From contig FR893177.1 in NCBI GenBank assembly GCA_000433355.1, positions 62,001-126,000 on the forward strand: a stretch of 64,000 nt of DNA, read 5' to 3'. Of the stretch, positions 16,382-25,868 are shown piece after piece. The notes below the pieces were generated by a model, which was not told where the DNA came from, did no database searches, and worked only from the letters and a program-made list of their open reading frames with translations. How positions within the stretch are numbered: the first letter of the stretch is position 1; every line of letters starts with the position of its first letter. The position numbers and the translations under genes are program-made. Source of the DNA: Alistipes sp. CAG:435. Lineage in GTDB: Bacteria; Bacteroidota; Bacteroidia; Bacteroidales; UBA932.

Positions 16382-16533
16382 CGACGGTCGTGGCAGATCT
16401 ACCCATCGGAAGGAAGCTCATTCAGGCTGTCAGCGTAGTCCGCGACAGCTGCTGACGACGGTCGTGGCAGACCTACCCATCGGAAGGAAGTTCATTCAGG
16501 CTGTCAGCGGAGTCCGCGACAGCTGCTGACGAC
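16364..16533 (+). repeat. 74-bp tandem repeat, 2.3 copies, starting inside the lacI 3' end
   Basis: The phrase GTCCGCGACAGCTGCTGACG recurs at 16364, 16438 and 16512, giving an exact 74-base period. The first two units are nearly identical (differences such as GATCTACC/GACCTACC and GCTCATT/GTTCATT). The third is truncated after about 22 bases. The first unit supplies the final codons and stop of the LacI regulator. Confidence 0.9.
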
Positions 16534-16549
16534 TGGAGTGGTTGGCCTA

Positions 16550-16619
16550 CCGCAAATAAATTTCTCCCAGGCGTAATTTTGGTAACGTGCAAAATTCGTC
16601 TGGGAGAAATTTTTTGCGG
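16550..16619. terminator. long hairpin with conserved loop GGTAACGTGC (copy 1)
   Basis: Arms beginning CCGCAAA and containing ATTTCTCCCAG pair with CTGGGAGAAAT through TTTTTTGCGG. The loop region AATTTTGGTAACGTGCAAAATT is shared with the hairpin at 61797-61862 (quoted in parts: GGTAACGTGC flanked by AATTTT/AAAATT). It lies between convergent lacI and rpoC, so it may end both transcripts; an A-run on one arm and a T-run on the other fit a bidirectional terminator. Confidence 0.65.
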
Positions 16620-16663
16620 CCATAGGCGTTTGTGACCTAAGTTATGTGATTGCAGGCAGCAAC

Positions 16664-16700
16664 TGAAAAAAGCCGGCTGTGGAGCGCTTCCACAGCCGGC
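16664..16700 (-). terminator. Rho-independent terminator of rpoC
   Basis: Reading the minus strand, GCCGGCTGTGG and CCACAGCCGGC form an 11-bp GC-rich stem with a 7-base loop followed by TTTTTT. It lies 25 bases beyond the rpoC stop and ends the rpoBC operon. Confidence 0.9.
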
Positions 16701-16724
16701 CTTTCATATTCATTGAAGAACTTG

Positions 16725-19700
16725 TTAGAGTTCGTTCATTTCCTGCTCGTACTCGTCCTTGCGGCCGACGATGATGTCCTGGAACTCCTTCTGGCCAGTA
16801 CCGGCCGGAATGAGATGACCGCAGATGACGTTCTCCTTCAGACCTTCGAGATGATCGACACGAGCCCTGATGGCAGCCTCGCTGAGCACCTTGGTCGTCT
16901 CCTGGAAGGAAGCCGCCGAGATGAAGCTGTTGGTCCTGAGGGCCGCTCTGGTGATACCCTGAAGCACAAGCTTGGCTGTGGCAGGATTCGCCTCGCGGAC
17001 AGCCATCATCTTTCTGCCCTGCCTTTCGAGCGAGGAGTTCTCGTTCCTCATGTCGCGGGCGTCAATGATGTCACCGACCATGTACCTTTGTGAATCTCCG
17101 GCGTCAAGAACATAATACTTTCCGAATATGTTGTCGTTTGCGTCCATGAAATCCCATTTGTCAACCAGCTCTTCCTGCAGGAACTCAGTGTCGCCAGGAT
17201 TGGTGATCTGAACCTTGCGCATCATCTGGCGGACGATGATCTCAAAGTGCTTGTCGTTGATCTTCACACCCTGCAGACGGTAAACCGCCTGAACCTCGTT
17301 GACGATGTAGTCCTGAGCCTTGACAGGTCCGAGGATGTTGAGGATGTCGGTAGGGGAGATGCCACCGTCAGAAAGCCTTGTTCCGGCCTTTACGTAGTCG
17401 TTCTCCTGAACCAGGATCTGCTTGGTAAGCGGAACGAGGTAGTGCTTCTCCACACCTGACTTGTTCTTGACGATGATCTCGCGGTTTCCTCTCTTGACCT
17501 TACCCATGAGAACCTCTCCATTGATCTCCGCAAGGATAGCAGGTGATGATGGAGTTCTGGCCTCGAACAGTTCGGTGACTCTTGGAAGACCTCCGGTGAT
17601 GTCGCTTGACTTACCGATGGCGCGAGGAATCTTGATGATCACGTCACCGACATTGACCTTGTCTCCGTTGTTGGCGATAAGGTGGGCGCCGACAGGAAGG
17701 TTGTACTGCCTGATCTGGTTGCCTTCGTCGTCGAGGATGAGGATTGAAGGGTTCTTTGTCTTGTCCCTGGACTCAATGATGACCTTGTCCTTGTTGACGG
17801 CGAATTCATCGGCTGCCTCCTCACGGAATGTGACACCTTCGATCAGGTTGTCGAACTGAACCTTACCGGCGGTCTCCACAATCGTGATGGCGTTGTAAGG
17901 ATCCCACTCGCAGAGCAGGTCGCCGTTCTTGATTGTGTCTCCGTCCTTGAAGTACAGTTTTGAACCGTATGGAACGTCATAGTGTGAGTAGGTGATGCCT
18001 GTGTTCTCGTCGATGATGCTGACCTCGGTCATACGGCTGACGACAATCTCCTGTACAGAACCGTCTTCACCGACTTTCTGGATGGTCCTAAGTTCCTCGA
18101 AGACAAGTTTTCCATCGTATTTGGCGACGATTGAGGAGTCAGCCGCGGTGCTGGATGCCGTACCACCGACGTGGAAGGTACGCAGGGTAAGCTGTGTACC
18201 AGGCTCACCGATGGACTGGGCGGCGATGACACCGACAACCTCACCTTTCTCAACCATCCGGCTGGTCGCAAGGTTACGTCCGTAGCACTTCGCGCAGACA
18301 CCCTTGCGGGACTCGCACGTGAGCACCGAACGGATCTCGACCTGCTCGATCGGCAGATGGTCGATCAGATTGGCTGTCGCCTCGCGGATCTCCTCGCCGG
18401 CCTTGATGATAAGCTCACCGGTGAGAGGATTGAATATGTCGTGGACGGAAGTACGTCCGAGGATTCTTTCTCCGAGTGACTCGATGATCTCGTCCTTGTT
18501 CTTGATGGCGGTGGCGATAAGGCCTCTGAGCGTGCCGCAGTCTTCCTCAGTGATGATGACATCGTGGGAGACATCGACAAGACGACGGGTAAGATAACCG
18601 GCGTCAGCGGTCTTGAGGGCGGTGTCGGCCAGACCCTTACGGGCTCCGTGGGTGGAGATGAAGTACTCGAGCACCGTCATGCCCTCCTTCAGGTTGGAGA
18701 TGATAGGGTTCTCGATGATCTCCGCTCCGGCCGCTCCTGACTTCTGAGGCTTGGCCATAAGTCCACGCATACCGCAAAGCTGCTTGATCTGCTGGGTTGA
18801 ACCACGGGCTCCGGAGTCCAGCATCATATAAACCGGGTTGAATCCCTGCTGGTCAGCGGAAATCTGCTTTTCGACAATCTTTGTGAGTTTGTTGTCGATG
18901 GCACCCCAAAGGTCGATCACTTTGTTGTAGCGCTCGTTGTTGGTGATGAAGCCCATCGCATAGTTGTTCTTGACTTCCTCAACCTGCTTGTAACCCTCTT
19001 CGATAAGGCTTGCCTTCTCGGCCGGGATGATGACATCTCCAAGGTTGAACGAGATACCGGCTCTGAAAGCCTGGTCGTAACCCAGATTCTTGATGTCGTC
19101 CAGGAACTGTGCTGTTCTGGTCACACCGGTGCTCTTGATGACCTCGGTGATGATCTTGCGCAGGGATTTCTTTCCGAGAATCTCGTTGACGTAAGGGACC
19201 TCATCCGGAACATACTGGTTCACGATGATTCGTCCCGCCGTGGTCTTTTTGATCTCGTAACCCTTGCTCGGATCCATCTTGTCAACCGGAAGTCTCACCC
19301 CGATCTCGGCGTGCATGTCAATCGCCTTTTCGTTGTAGGCGACGATGACCTCTTCCGGCCCATAGAAGTTCATACCCTCGCCTTTCGCTCCCGGTCTGAC
19401 CTTGGTGATGTAATACAAACCGAGCACCATGTCCTGTGAAGGGACGGTGATAGGGGTTCCGTTGGCAGGGTTAAGAATATTCTGGGAACCGAGCATCAGA
19501 AGCTGCGCCTCCATGACTGCCGCGTTGCCGAGTGGAAGGTGAACGGCCATCTGGTCACCATCGAAGTCGGCGTTGAAGGCCGTACATGCGAGAGGGTGGA
19601 GCTGGATGGCTTTGCCTTCGATCATTCTTGGCTGGAAGGCCTGGATACCAAGTCTATGGAGGGTAGGGGCACGGTTAAGGAGAACCGGATGACCCTTCAT

Positions 19701-20975
19701 CACGTTCTCAAGGATGTCCCAGATGACAGGATCCTTTCTGTCCACGATCTTCTTCGCGGACTTCACTGTCTTGACGATTCCTCTTTCGATGAGCTTGCGG
19801 ATGATGAATGGCTTGTAGAGCTCGGCCGCCATGAACTTAGGCAGACCGCACTCGTGCATATTCAGTTCAGGTCCTACAACGATAACCGAACGGGCTGAAT
19901 AGTCCACACGCTTACCGAGGAGGTTCTGACGGAAACGTCCCTGCTTGCCTTTGAGTGAGTCTGAGAGGGATTTGAGAGCCCTGTTGGATTCGCTCTTCAC
20001 AGCGCTTGACTTCTTGGAATTGTCGAACAGTGAGTCAACAGCTTCCTGAAGCATACGCTTCTCGTTTCTCAGGATGACCTCAGGAGCCTTGATCTCGATG
20101 AGTTTCTTGAGTCGGTTGTTCCTGATGATGACCCTTCTGTAGAGGTCGTTCAGGTCTGTGGTGGCGAAACGGCCTCCATCGAGCGGAACGAGCGGGCGCA
20201 GATCCGGCGGAATGACAGGAATGACTTTCATTATCATCCACTCCGGACGGTTGATGTTCCTTGACTCCATGAACCATTTCACGACTCCAAGTCTCTTCAG
20301 ATGATCCGCCTTCCTCTGTTGTGAGGTCTCGTTGAGCATCTTGACGCGCAACTCTTTCGACAGTCCTTCGATGTCAGTCTCCTTCAGCAGGTCGTAGATG
20401 CCTTCGGCGCCCATCTTCGCGACAAACTTTCTCGGATCATCGAATGGTAGCTCATCGTTTTCCGGAAGCCTTGCGAGAACATCGAGATACTCGTCCTCTG
20501 AGAGGAGATCCATTTTCTCCAGTCCGCTGTCTCCAGGGTTGACCACTATGTATTTCTCATAGTAGATGACAGATTCGAGTTTCTTCGCCGGAAGTCCGAG
20601 AAGGGCTGAAATCTTGTTAGGCGCTGACTTGAAGTACCAGATGTGAGCCACAGGAACGGTCAGGGCGATGTGGCCCATCCTTTCCCTGCGGACTTTCTTT
20701 TCTGTCACCTCTACGCCGCACCTGTCGCAGACGATTCCACGGTAGCGGATCCTTTTGTACTTTCCGCAGTAGCATTCGTAGTCCTTTGTAGGTCCGAATA
20801 TCTTTTCGCAGAAGAGACCGTCCCTTTCCGGTTTGTAGGTCCTGTAGTTCACTGTCTCAGGTTTCAGGACCTCGCCGCAGGATCTCGCTGAGATGTCCTC
20901 AGGGGAAGCCAGCGAGATGCTGATCGTCGAGAAGTTGCTCTTTACCTTGTTTTCCTTATTATTGAAAGTAGGCAT
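16725..20975 (-). CDS. rpoC: DNA-directed RNA polymerase subunit beta'
   Basis: This is the catalytic largest subunit of RNA polymerase, about 1416 residues. The N-terminal zinc site CYCGKYKRIRYRGIVCDRCG, the active-site NADFDGDQMAVHLPL, VNRAPTLHRLG-like segment (VLLNRAPTLHRLGIQAF) and the second zinc site CESRKGVCAKCYGRNL are all present. The longest frame begins with a TTG at 20990; the ATG at 20975 (MPTFNNKENK) leads directly into KVKSNFSTISISLASPEDI, the usual family start, so it is chosen. It lies 27 bases after rpoB and is followed by a strong terminator. Confidence 0.98.
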   Translation of the reverse strand: MPTFNNKENKVKSNFSTISISLASPEDISARSCGEVLKPETVNYRTYKPERDGLFCEKIFGPTKDYECYCGKYKRIRYRGIVCDRCGVEVTEKKVRRERMGHIALTVPVAHIWYFKSAPNKISALLGLPAKKLESVIYYEKYIVVNPGDSGLEKMDLLSEDEYLDVLARLPENDELPFDDPRKFVAKMGAEGIYDLLKETDIEGLSKELRVKMLNETSQQRKADHLKRLGVVKWFMESRNINRPEWMIMKVIPVIPPDLRPLVPLDGGRFATTDLNDLYRRVIIRNNRLKKLIEIKAPEVILRNEKRMLQEAVDSLFDNSKKSSAVKSESNRALKSLSDSLKGKQGRFRQNLLGKRVDYSARSVIVVGPELNMHECGLPKFMAAELYKPFIIRKLIERGIVKTVKSAKKIVDRKDPVIWDILENVMKGHPVLLNRAPTLHRLGIQAFQPRMIEGKAIQLHPLACTAFNADFDGDQMAVHLPLGNAAVMEAQLLMLGSQNILNPANGTPITVPSQDMVLGLYYITKVRPGAKGEGMNFYGPEEVIVAYNEKAIDMHAEIGVRLPVDKMDPSKGYEIKKTTAGRIIVNQYVPDEVPYVNEILGKKSLRKIITEVIKSTGVTRTAQFLDDIKNLGYDQAFRAGISFNLGDVIIPAEKASLIEEGYKQVEEVKNNYAMGFITNNERYNKVIDLWGAIDNKLTKIVEKQISADQQGFNPVYMMLDSGARGSTQQIKQLCGMRGLMAKPQKSGAAGAEIIENPIISNLKEGMTVLEYFISTHGARKGLADTALKTADAGYLTRRLVDVSHDVIITEEDCGTLRGLIATAIKNKDEIIESLGERILGRTSVHDIFNPLTGELIIKAGEEIREATANLIDHLPIEQVEIRSVLTCESRKGVCAKCYGRNLATSRMVEKGEVVGVIAAQSIGEPGTQLTLRTFHVGGTASSTAADSSIVAKYDGKLVFEELRTIQKVGEDGSVQEIVVSRMTEVSIIDENTGITYSHYDVPYGSKLYFKDGDTIKNGDLLCEWDPYNAITIVETAGKVQFDNLIEGVTFREEAADEFAVNKDKVIIESRDKTKNPSILILDDEGNQIRQYNLPVGAHLIANNGDKVNVGDVIIKIPRAIGKSSDITGGLPRVTELFEARTPSSPAILAEINGEVLMGKVKRGNREIIVKNKSGVEKHYLVPLTKQILVQENDYVKAGTRLSDGGISPTDILNILGPVKAQDYIVNEVQAVYRLQGVKINDKHFEIIVRQMMRKVQITNPGDTEFLQEELVDKWDFMDANDNIFGKYYVLDAGDSQRYMVGDIIDARDMRNENSSLERQGRKMMAVREANPATAKLVLQGITRAALRTNSFISAASFQETTKVLSEAAIRARVDHLEGLKENVICGHLIPAGTGQKEFQDIIVGRKDEYEQEMNEL

Positions 20976-21002
20976 ATTCTTGAATGTCAATATTCTTGAA
21001 AA

Positions 21003-24000
21003 TTAATCCAAAGTAACCTTGAGACCAAGTCCCCTAAGCTCGTGAAGCAGAACGTTGAGTGATTCCGGTATGCCTGGATTCGGCATCGGATCGCCTTTGA
21101 CGATCGCCTCGTAGGTCTTGGAACGTCCGGTGACGTCGTCAGACTTGACGGTCAGGATCTCCTGAAGGGCATTGGCAGCACCGAATGCCTCAAGGGCCCA
21201 AACCTCCATCTCTCCGAACCTCTGGCCTCCGAACTGCGCCTTTCCGCCGAGCGGCTGCTGGGTGATGAGTGAATATGGTCCGATGGAACGCGCGTGCATC
21301 TTGTCATCGACCATGTGTCCCAGCTTGATCATGTAGATCACACCGACAGTCGCAGGCTGGTCGAACCACTCACCTGTTCCTCCGTCCCTGAGATGCGTCT
21401 TGCCGTATCTTGGGAGGCCGGCCTTGTCGGTGTAGTCGCAGATCTCCTCGATGGTGGCACCATCGAAGATCGGCGTGCTGAACTTCAGGCCAAGCCTTGC
21501 TCCGGCCCATCCGAGAACAGTCTCGTAGATCTGTCCGAGGTTCATTCGTGAAGGCACACCCAGAGGGTTCAGAACGATGTCCACTGGGGTTCCGTCCTCA
21601 AGGAACGGCATGTCTTCCTGACGGACGATCTTTGCCACGATACCCTTGTTTCCGTGACGTCCGGCCATCTTGTCACCCACGGTGATCTTCCTCTTCTTCG
21701 CGATGTAAACCTTGGCGAGTTGCATCACTCCGTTAGGAAGCTCGTCTCCGACCTTGATCTTGTCCATCTGCCTCTTGCACTCGGCTTCAGCGACCTTGTA
21801 GGTCAGGCAGTAGTTATTGATAAGTTCCTGAATGAGATGGTTTGATTCCTCGTCAGGAGTCCAGTTGCTGGAGTTGATGTTCTGGAAATCAATCGTCTTG
21901 AGTTTCTCAACAGTGATTTCCTTGCCCTTGGCGATGATCTCGACATCGTAGAGGTCGTTGACGCCCGCGCTCTTCTTGCCTTTTGTCAGGACGGTCAGTC
22001 TCTTGAAGAAATCAGCGTACAGCTTCGCGGCCTTCTTGTCAAACTCCTCCTGAATAAGGTCAAGGCGTGCTTTCTGATCAGTTTTGGCGGCTCTTCTGTT
22101 GCCCTCTTTGGCGGCTTTGGCGTAGAGCGCTGTCTTGATGACTGTTCCGCTGAGCGACGGATTAGCCTTGAGTGAGGCATCCTTCACGTCACCTGCCTTG
22201 TCTCCGAAGATCGCCTTGAGCAGTTTCTCCTCAGGAGAAGGATCGCTCTCACCCTTAGGGGTGATCTTACCGATCATGATGTCACCCGGCTCGATGTGCG
22301 CGCCGATTCTGATGATACCCTGCTTGTCCAGATCCTTTGTGGCATCCTCGCTCACGTTAGGAATATCAGAGGTCAGTTCCTCCATACCACGTTTGGTCTC
22401 GCGGACTTCGGTGAGATATTCATCGACATGGACTGAGGTGAGGATATCCCATTTCACCATCTCTTCCGAGAGCACGATGGCATCCTCATAGTTGTAACCT
22501 TTCCATGGCATGAAGGCTACCTTGAGGTTGCGTCCGAGCGCAAGCTCGCCGTTCTGTGTGGCATAGCCTTCCGTAAGCACCTGGCCCCCGGTCACTTTGT
22601 CACCCTTGCGGACGATTGGCTTGAGAGTGATGGTTGTACTCTGGTTTGTCCTTCTATAGATAGGAAGTGTATATACAGTCTCTTCCGGAGCGAATGAAAC
22701 GAATTTCTCGTCATCCGTCCTGTCGTATCTGATTCTGATCTCCTTCGCGTCCACGTATGTCACTTCGCCTTCACGCTCTGCGACGAACTGTGTCCTGGAG
22801 TCAAGGCAAACCCTTTCTTCCAGGCCTGTTCCCACGATAGGGGATTCAGGACGGAGAAGCGGAACCGCCTGACGCATCATGTTCGCGCCCATCAAGGCAC
22901 GGTGCGCGTCATCGTGCTCGAGGAACGGGATAAGTGATGCGGCGACGGAGGCCATCTGGTTAGGGGCGACGTCCATGTAGTCAACCTGCTCCTTTGAAAC
23001 GACAGGGAAGTCGGCCTCAAGGCGGCACTGGATTCTGTCCTCCTTGATTGTTCCGTCATCCTCCATCTTGACCTTGGCAAGTGACACGAGTTTGTTCTCT
23101 TCCTCCTCGGCGGTCATGTAGTGCCATCCCTTGTCGGTCAGATCTACCTTTCCGTCATGTACCTCACGGTATGGAGTCTCGATGAATCCGAGCTGGTTGA
23201 TTCTCGCGTAAACGCAGAGTGATGAGATAAGTCCGATGTTCGGGCCTTCAGGAGACTCGATAGGGCAGAGCCTTCCGTAGTGCGTATAGTGCACGTCCCT
23301 GACCTCGAATCCTGCCCTGTCTCTTGAAAGACCGCCTGGACCAAGGGCTGAGAGACGACGCTTGTGTGTGATCTCCGCCAGAGGGTTGGTCTGGTCCATG
23401 AACTGTGACAGCTGGCTGGTACCGAAGAACGAGTTGATCACGGAAGACAGAGTCTTGGCGTTGATCAGGTCGATCGGGTTGAACTGCTCGCTGTCCCGCA
23501 CGTTCATTCTCTCGCGGATTGTCCTCGCCATTCTGGAAAGACCTACGCTGAACTGGTTGGCCAGCTGCTCGCCTACGGTGCGCACGCGTCTGTTGCTCAA
23601 GTGGTCGATGTCATCGACGGACGCCTTGGAGTTTATAAGTTGGATGAGATACCTGATGATCTCTATGATGTCTGTGTTGGTCAGAACCCTGATCTCAGGA
23701 TCTGTCGTCAGACCAAGTTTCTTGTTCAGGCGGAACCTTCCGACGTTGCCAAGATCATATCTCTTCTCTGAGAAGAACAGTTTATCGATGACGTCCCTTG
23801 CGGTCGCCTCGTCAGGTGGTTCAGAATTGCGGAGCTGTTTGTAGATGAAGTTAACAGCTTCGATCTCAGTGTTGGTCGGATCCTTCTGGAGGGTGTTGAA
23901 TATGATCGCATATTCATTTGAGTTGGCCTCGTCCTTCTGAAGAAGGATGGACTTCACGTCGGTGTCTGAAATCTTGGCGATGGTGTCATCGTCCAGTATT

Positions 24001-24821
24001 TCACCTCTCTCTACGATAGGAATGGTCCTTTCGATAGGAATGACCTCACCGGTGTCCTCATCCTCGAAATCCTCAGTCCACGTCTTGAGAACCTTGGCCG
24101 CCAGTTTACGGCCCTTGTTGTCCTCGAGATTCTGCGGTGTCACCTCGATTTCGTCGGCGAGACCGAATATGTCTATGATGTCTTTGTCTGAGTTGAAGCC
24201 TATCGCGCGCAGGAGAGTTGTGACAGGCAACTTCTTCTTGCGGTCGATATAGGCGTACATCACATTGTTGATGTCTGTCGCGAATTCAATCCAGGAGCCC
24301 TTGAAAGGGATGATTCTGGCTGAATATAACTTCGTTCCGTTAGCGTGCATGCTTTGGTCGAAGAACACACCAGGGGAGCGGTGCAGCTGGGAGACGATGA
24401 TTCTTTCTGATCCGTTGATTACGAATGTGCCGGCCGGCGTCATGTATGGAATGTTGCCGAGGTACACATCCTGGACTCTTGTGTCAAAGTCCTCGTGCTC
24501 GGGATCTGTGCACGAAAGGCGGAGTTTTGCCTTCAGAGGAACATTGTATGTCAGCCCTCTCTCAAGACACTCGTCAATCGAATACTGAGGTGGATCGATG
24601 AAGTAATCGATGAATTCCAACTTGTAGTTGTTCCTCGTGTCTTCGATCGGGAATATTTCCTGGAACACCTGGAAGAGACCTTCGTTTTTTCTGTTCTCAG
24701 GAGTAGTCTCCAACTGGAAGAAATCCTTGAATGATTTCAACTGAACTTCCAGAAGGTCAGGATATTCCAGAATCTTTGATGTAGCGAACATTATTCGCTT
24801 GTTGTTAGTCTTTTTTGACAT
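21003..24821 (-). CDS. rpoB: DNA-directed RNA polymerase subunit beta
   Basis: This 1272-residue subunit is full length for Bacteroidota. Visible landmarks include the rifampicin region GTSQLSQFMDQTNPLAEITHKRRLSALGPGG (segments FGTSQLSQFMDQ and THKRRLSALGPGG), RDVHYTHYGRLCPIESPEGPN, MAGRHGNKGIVAKI, and the C-terminal switch region with EVWALEAFGAANALQE. The rifampicin-region residues that are most often mutated look wild-type. It is preceded by a 100-base intergenic region carrying an attenuator-like hairpin. Confidence 0.98.
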   Translation of the reverse strand: MSKKTNNKRIMFATSKILEYPDLLEVQLKSFKDFFQLETTPENRKNEGLFQVFQEIFPIEDTRNNYKLEFIDYFIDPPQYSIDECLERGLTYNVPLKAKLRLSCTDPEHEDFDTRVQDVYLGNIPYMTPAGTFVINGSERIIVSQLHRSPGVFFDQSMHANGTKLYSARIIPFKGSWIEFATDINNVMYAYIDRKKKLPVTTLLRAIGFNSDKDIIDIFGLADEIEVTPQNLEDNKGRKLAAKVLKTWTEDFEDEDTGEVIPIERTIPIVERGEILDDDTIAKISDTDVKSILLQKDEANSNEYAIIFNTLQKDPTNTEIEAVNFIYKQLRNSEPPDEATARDVIDKLFFSEKRYDLGNVGRFRLNKKLGLTTDPEIRVLTNTDIIEIIRYLIQLINSKASVDDIDHLSNRRVRTVGEQLANQFSVGLSRMARTIRERMNVRDSEQFNPIDLINAKTLSSVINSFFGTSQLSQFMDQTNPLAEITHKRRLSALGPGGLSRDRAGFEVRDVHYTHYGRLCPIESPEGPNIGLISSLCVYARINQLGFIETPYREVHDGKVDLTDKGWHYMTAEEEENKLVSLAKVKMEDDGTIKEDRIQCRLEADFPVVSKEQVDYMDVAPNQMASVAASLIPFLEHDDAHRALMGANMMRQAVPLLRPESPIVGTGLEERVCLDSRTQFVAEREGEVTYVDAKEIRIRYDRTDDEKFVSFAPEETVYTLPIYRRTNQSTTITLKPIVRKGDKVTGGQVLTEGYATQNGELALGRNLKVAFMPWKGYNYEDAIVLSEEMVKWDILTSVHVDEYLTEVRETKRGMEELTSDIPNVSEDATKDLDKQGIIRIGAHIEPGDIMIGKITPKGESDPSPEEKLLKAIFGDKAGDVKDASLKANPSLSGTVIKTALYAKAAKEGNRRAAKTDQKARLDLIQEEFDKKAAKLYADFFKRLTVLTKGKKSAGVNDLYDVEIIAKGKEITVEKLKTIDFQNINSSNWTPDEESNHLIQELINNYCLTYKVAEAECKRQMDKIKVGDELPNGVMQLAKVYIAKKRKITVGDKMAGRHGNKGIVAKIVRQEDMPFLEDGTPVDIVLNPLGVPSRMNLGQIYETVLGWAGARLGLKFSTPIFDGATIEEICDYTDKAGLPRYGKTHLRDGGTGEWFDQPATVGVIYMIKLGHMVDDKMHARSIGPYSLITQQPLGGKAQFGGQRFGEMEVWALEAFGAANALQEILTVKSDDVTGRSKTYEAIVKGDPMPNPGIPESLNVLLHELRGLGLKVTLD

Positions 24822-24859
24822 GTTCTGCCTTTAGGAAATGGAGAAAAACTTAATACGAC

Positions 24860-24893
24860 AAAAAGGTTTAGAGCCTGCCTAGGCTCTAAACCT
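24860..24893 (-). terminator. attenuator-like hairpin between rplL and rpoB
   Basis: On the minus strand a perfect 12-bp stem (AGGTTTAGAGCC/GGCTCTAAACCT, 6-base loop) is followed by TTTTT, between the L7/L12 stop and the rpoB start. A partial terminator at this place is the known way for polymerase subunits to be made in lower amounts than ribosomal proteins in other bacteria. Confidence 0.75.
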
Positions 24894-24921
24894 GATGATT
24901 TTCCCGCCAGGGGAAGCTGGG

Positions 24922-25296
24922 TTATTTAACCTCAACTTCGGCGCCTGCCTCTTCAAGGGCAGCCTTCAGTTGCTCAGCCTCTGCCTTGGATGCCTTCTCC
25001 TTCACTGTCTTAGGAGCGCCGTCCACGAGATCCTTAGCTTCCTTCAGACCAAGACCAAGGGCCTCCTTAACGGCCTTGATAACCTGAAGTTTAGCTGCGC
25101 CGGCTGACTTGAGGACAACGTCGAACTCAGTCTGCTCTGCTGGAGCGGCCTCAGCGGCTGCTGCAGGACCTGCTACTGCTACCGCAGCGGCTGCAGGCTC
25201 GATACCATACTCTTCCTTGAGAACTTTAGCAAGTTCCTGAACATCTTTTACAGTAAGGTTAACCAACTCTTCTGCAAGTGCTTTTACATCTGCCAT
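24922..25296 (-). CDS. rplL: 50S ribosomal protein L7/L12
   Basis: This 124-residue stalk protein recruits translation factors. The N-terminal dimerisation helix (MADVKALAEELVNLTVKDV), the Ala-rich hinge (about 36-55) and the C-terminal domain with EFDVVLKSAGAAKLQVIKAV and GLGLKEAKDLVDGAPKTVKE are intact. It lies 27 bases after rplJ and upstream of an attenuator-like hairpin and rpoB. Confidence 0.97.
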   Translation of the reverse strand: MADVKALAEELVNLTVKDVQELAKVLKEEYGIEPAAAAVAVAGPAAAAEAAPAEQTEFDVVLKSAGAAKLQVIKAVKEALGLGLKEAKDLVDGAPKTVKEKASKAEAEQLKAALEEAGAEVEVK

Positions 25297-25323
25297 AATT
25301 GATATTTATTAAATTGTTTGTTA

Positions 25324-25854
25324 TTATTTCTCTTCTTTTTCCGAAAGTGTCTTGACAAGTCCGGCGATTGTGCTGCCACCGCCATTCTGGAGAGCGGAGA
25401 TGACATTGCGCATAGGAGCCTGGAGGAGAGAGACGATGTCTCCGATGAGTTCTTCCCTGGACTTGATGGCGCAGAGCTCGTCGAGTTTTTCGGCTCCGAC
25501 AAACGCACATTCCTGTACGTAAGCGCCTTTAAGCTGTGGTTTGCCCATCTCCTTCTGAAGCTTCTTGATAAGCTTCGCAGGACCGTTAGGTGTCTCGGCG
25601 TACATGATTGCCGTGTTGCCCTTGAGAACCGGAATAATGAGGTTCATCTCCTCGTTGTTCAGTGTCTTGAGGACATGGGCGAACAGGGTGTTCTTCACAA
25701 CTGTGAGCTTGATTCCCTGCTCGAAGCATGCGCGGCGGAGCTTTACAGTGTTCTCAGCATTCAGTCCCTCGATGTCGGCGACATAGAAGTTAGGATACTG
25801 CTTCAGTTGTGCTGAGATGCTTTCAATAATCTGATCTTTCAATTCCTTCTTCAT
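25324..25854 (-). CDS. rplJ: 50S ribosomal protein L10
   Basis: This 176-residue base of the ribosomal stalk carries the N-terminal rRNA-binding domain (YVADIEGLNAENTVKLRRAC, VVKNTLFAHVL, GNTAIMYAE) and a C-terminal helix that holds L7/L12 dimers. It lies between rplA and rplL with short gaps (14 and 27 bases), in the standard order. An autoregulatory leader is known in other bacteria for L10, but I see no clear structure in the 14-base gap. Confidence 0.97.
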   Translation of the reverse strand: MKKELKDQIIESISAQLKQYPNFYVADIEGLNAENTVKLRRACFEQGIKLTVVKNTLFAHVLKTLNNEEMNLIIPVLKGNTAIMYAETPNGPAKLIKKLQKEMGKPQLKGAYVQECAFVGAEKLDELCAIKSREELIGDIVSLLQAPMRNVISALQNGGGSTIAGLVKTLSEKEEK

Positions 25855-25868
25855 AATGAAATCCTTTT

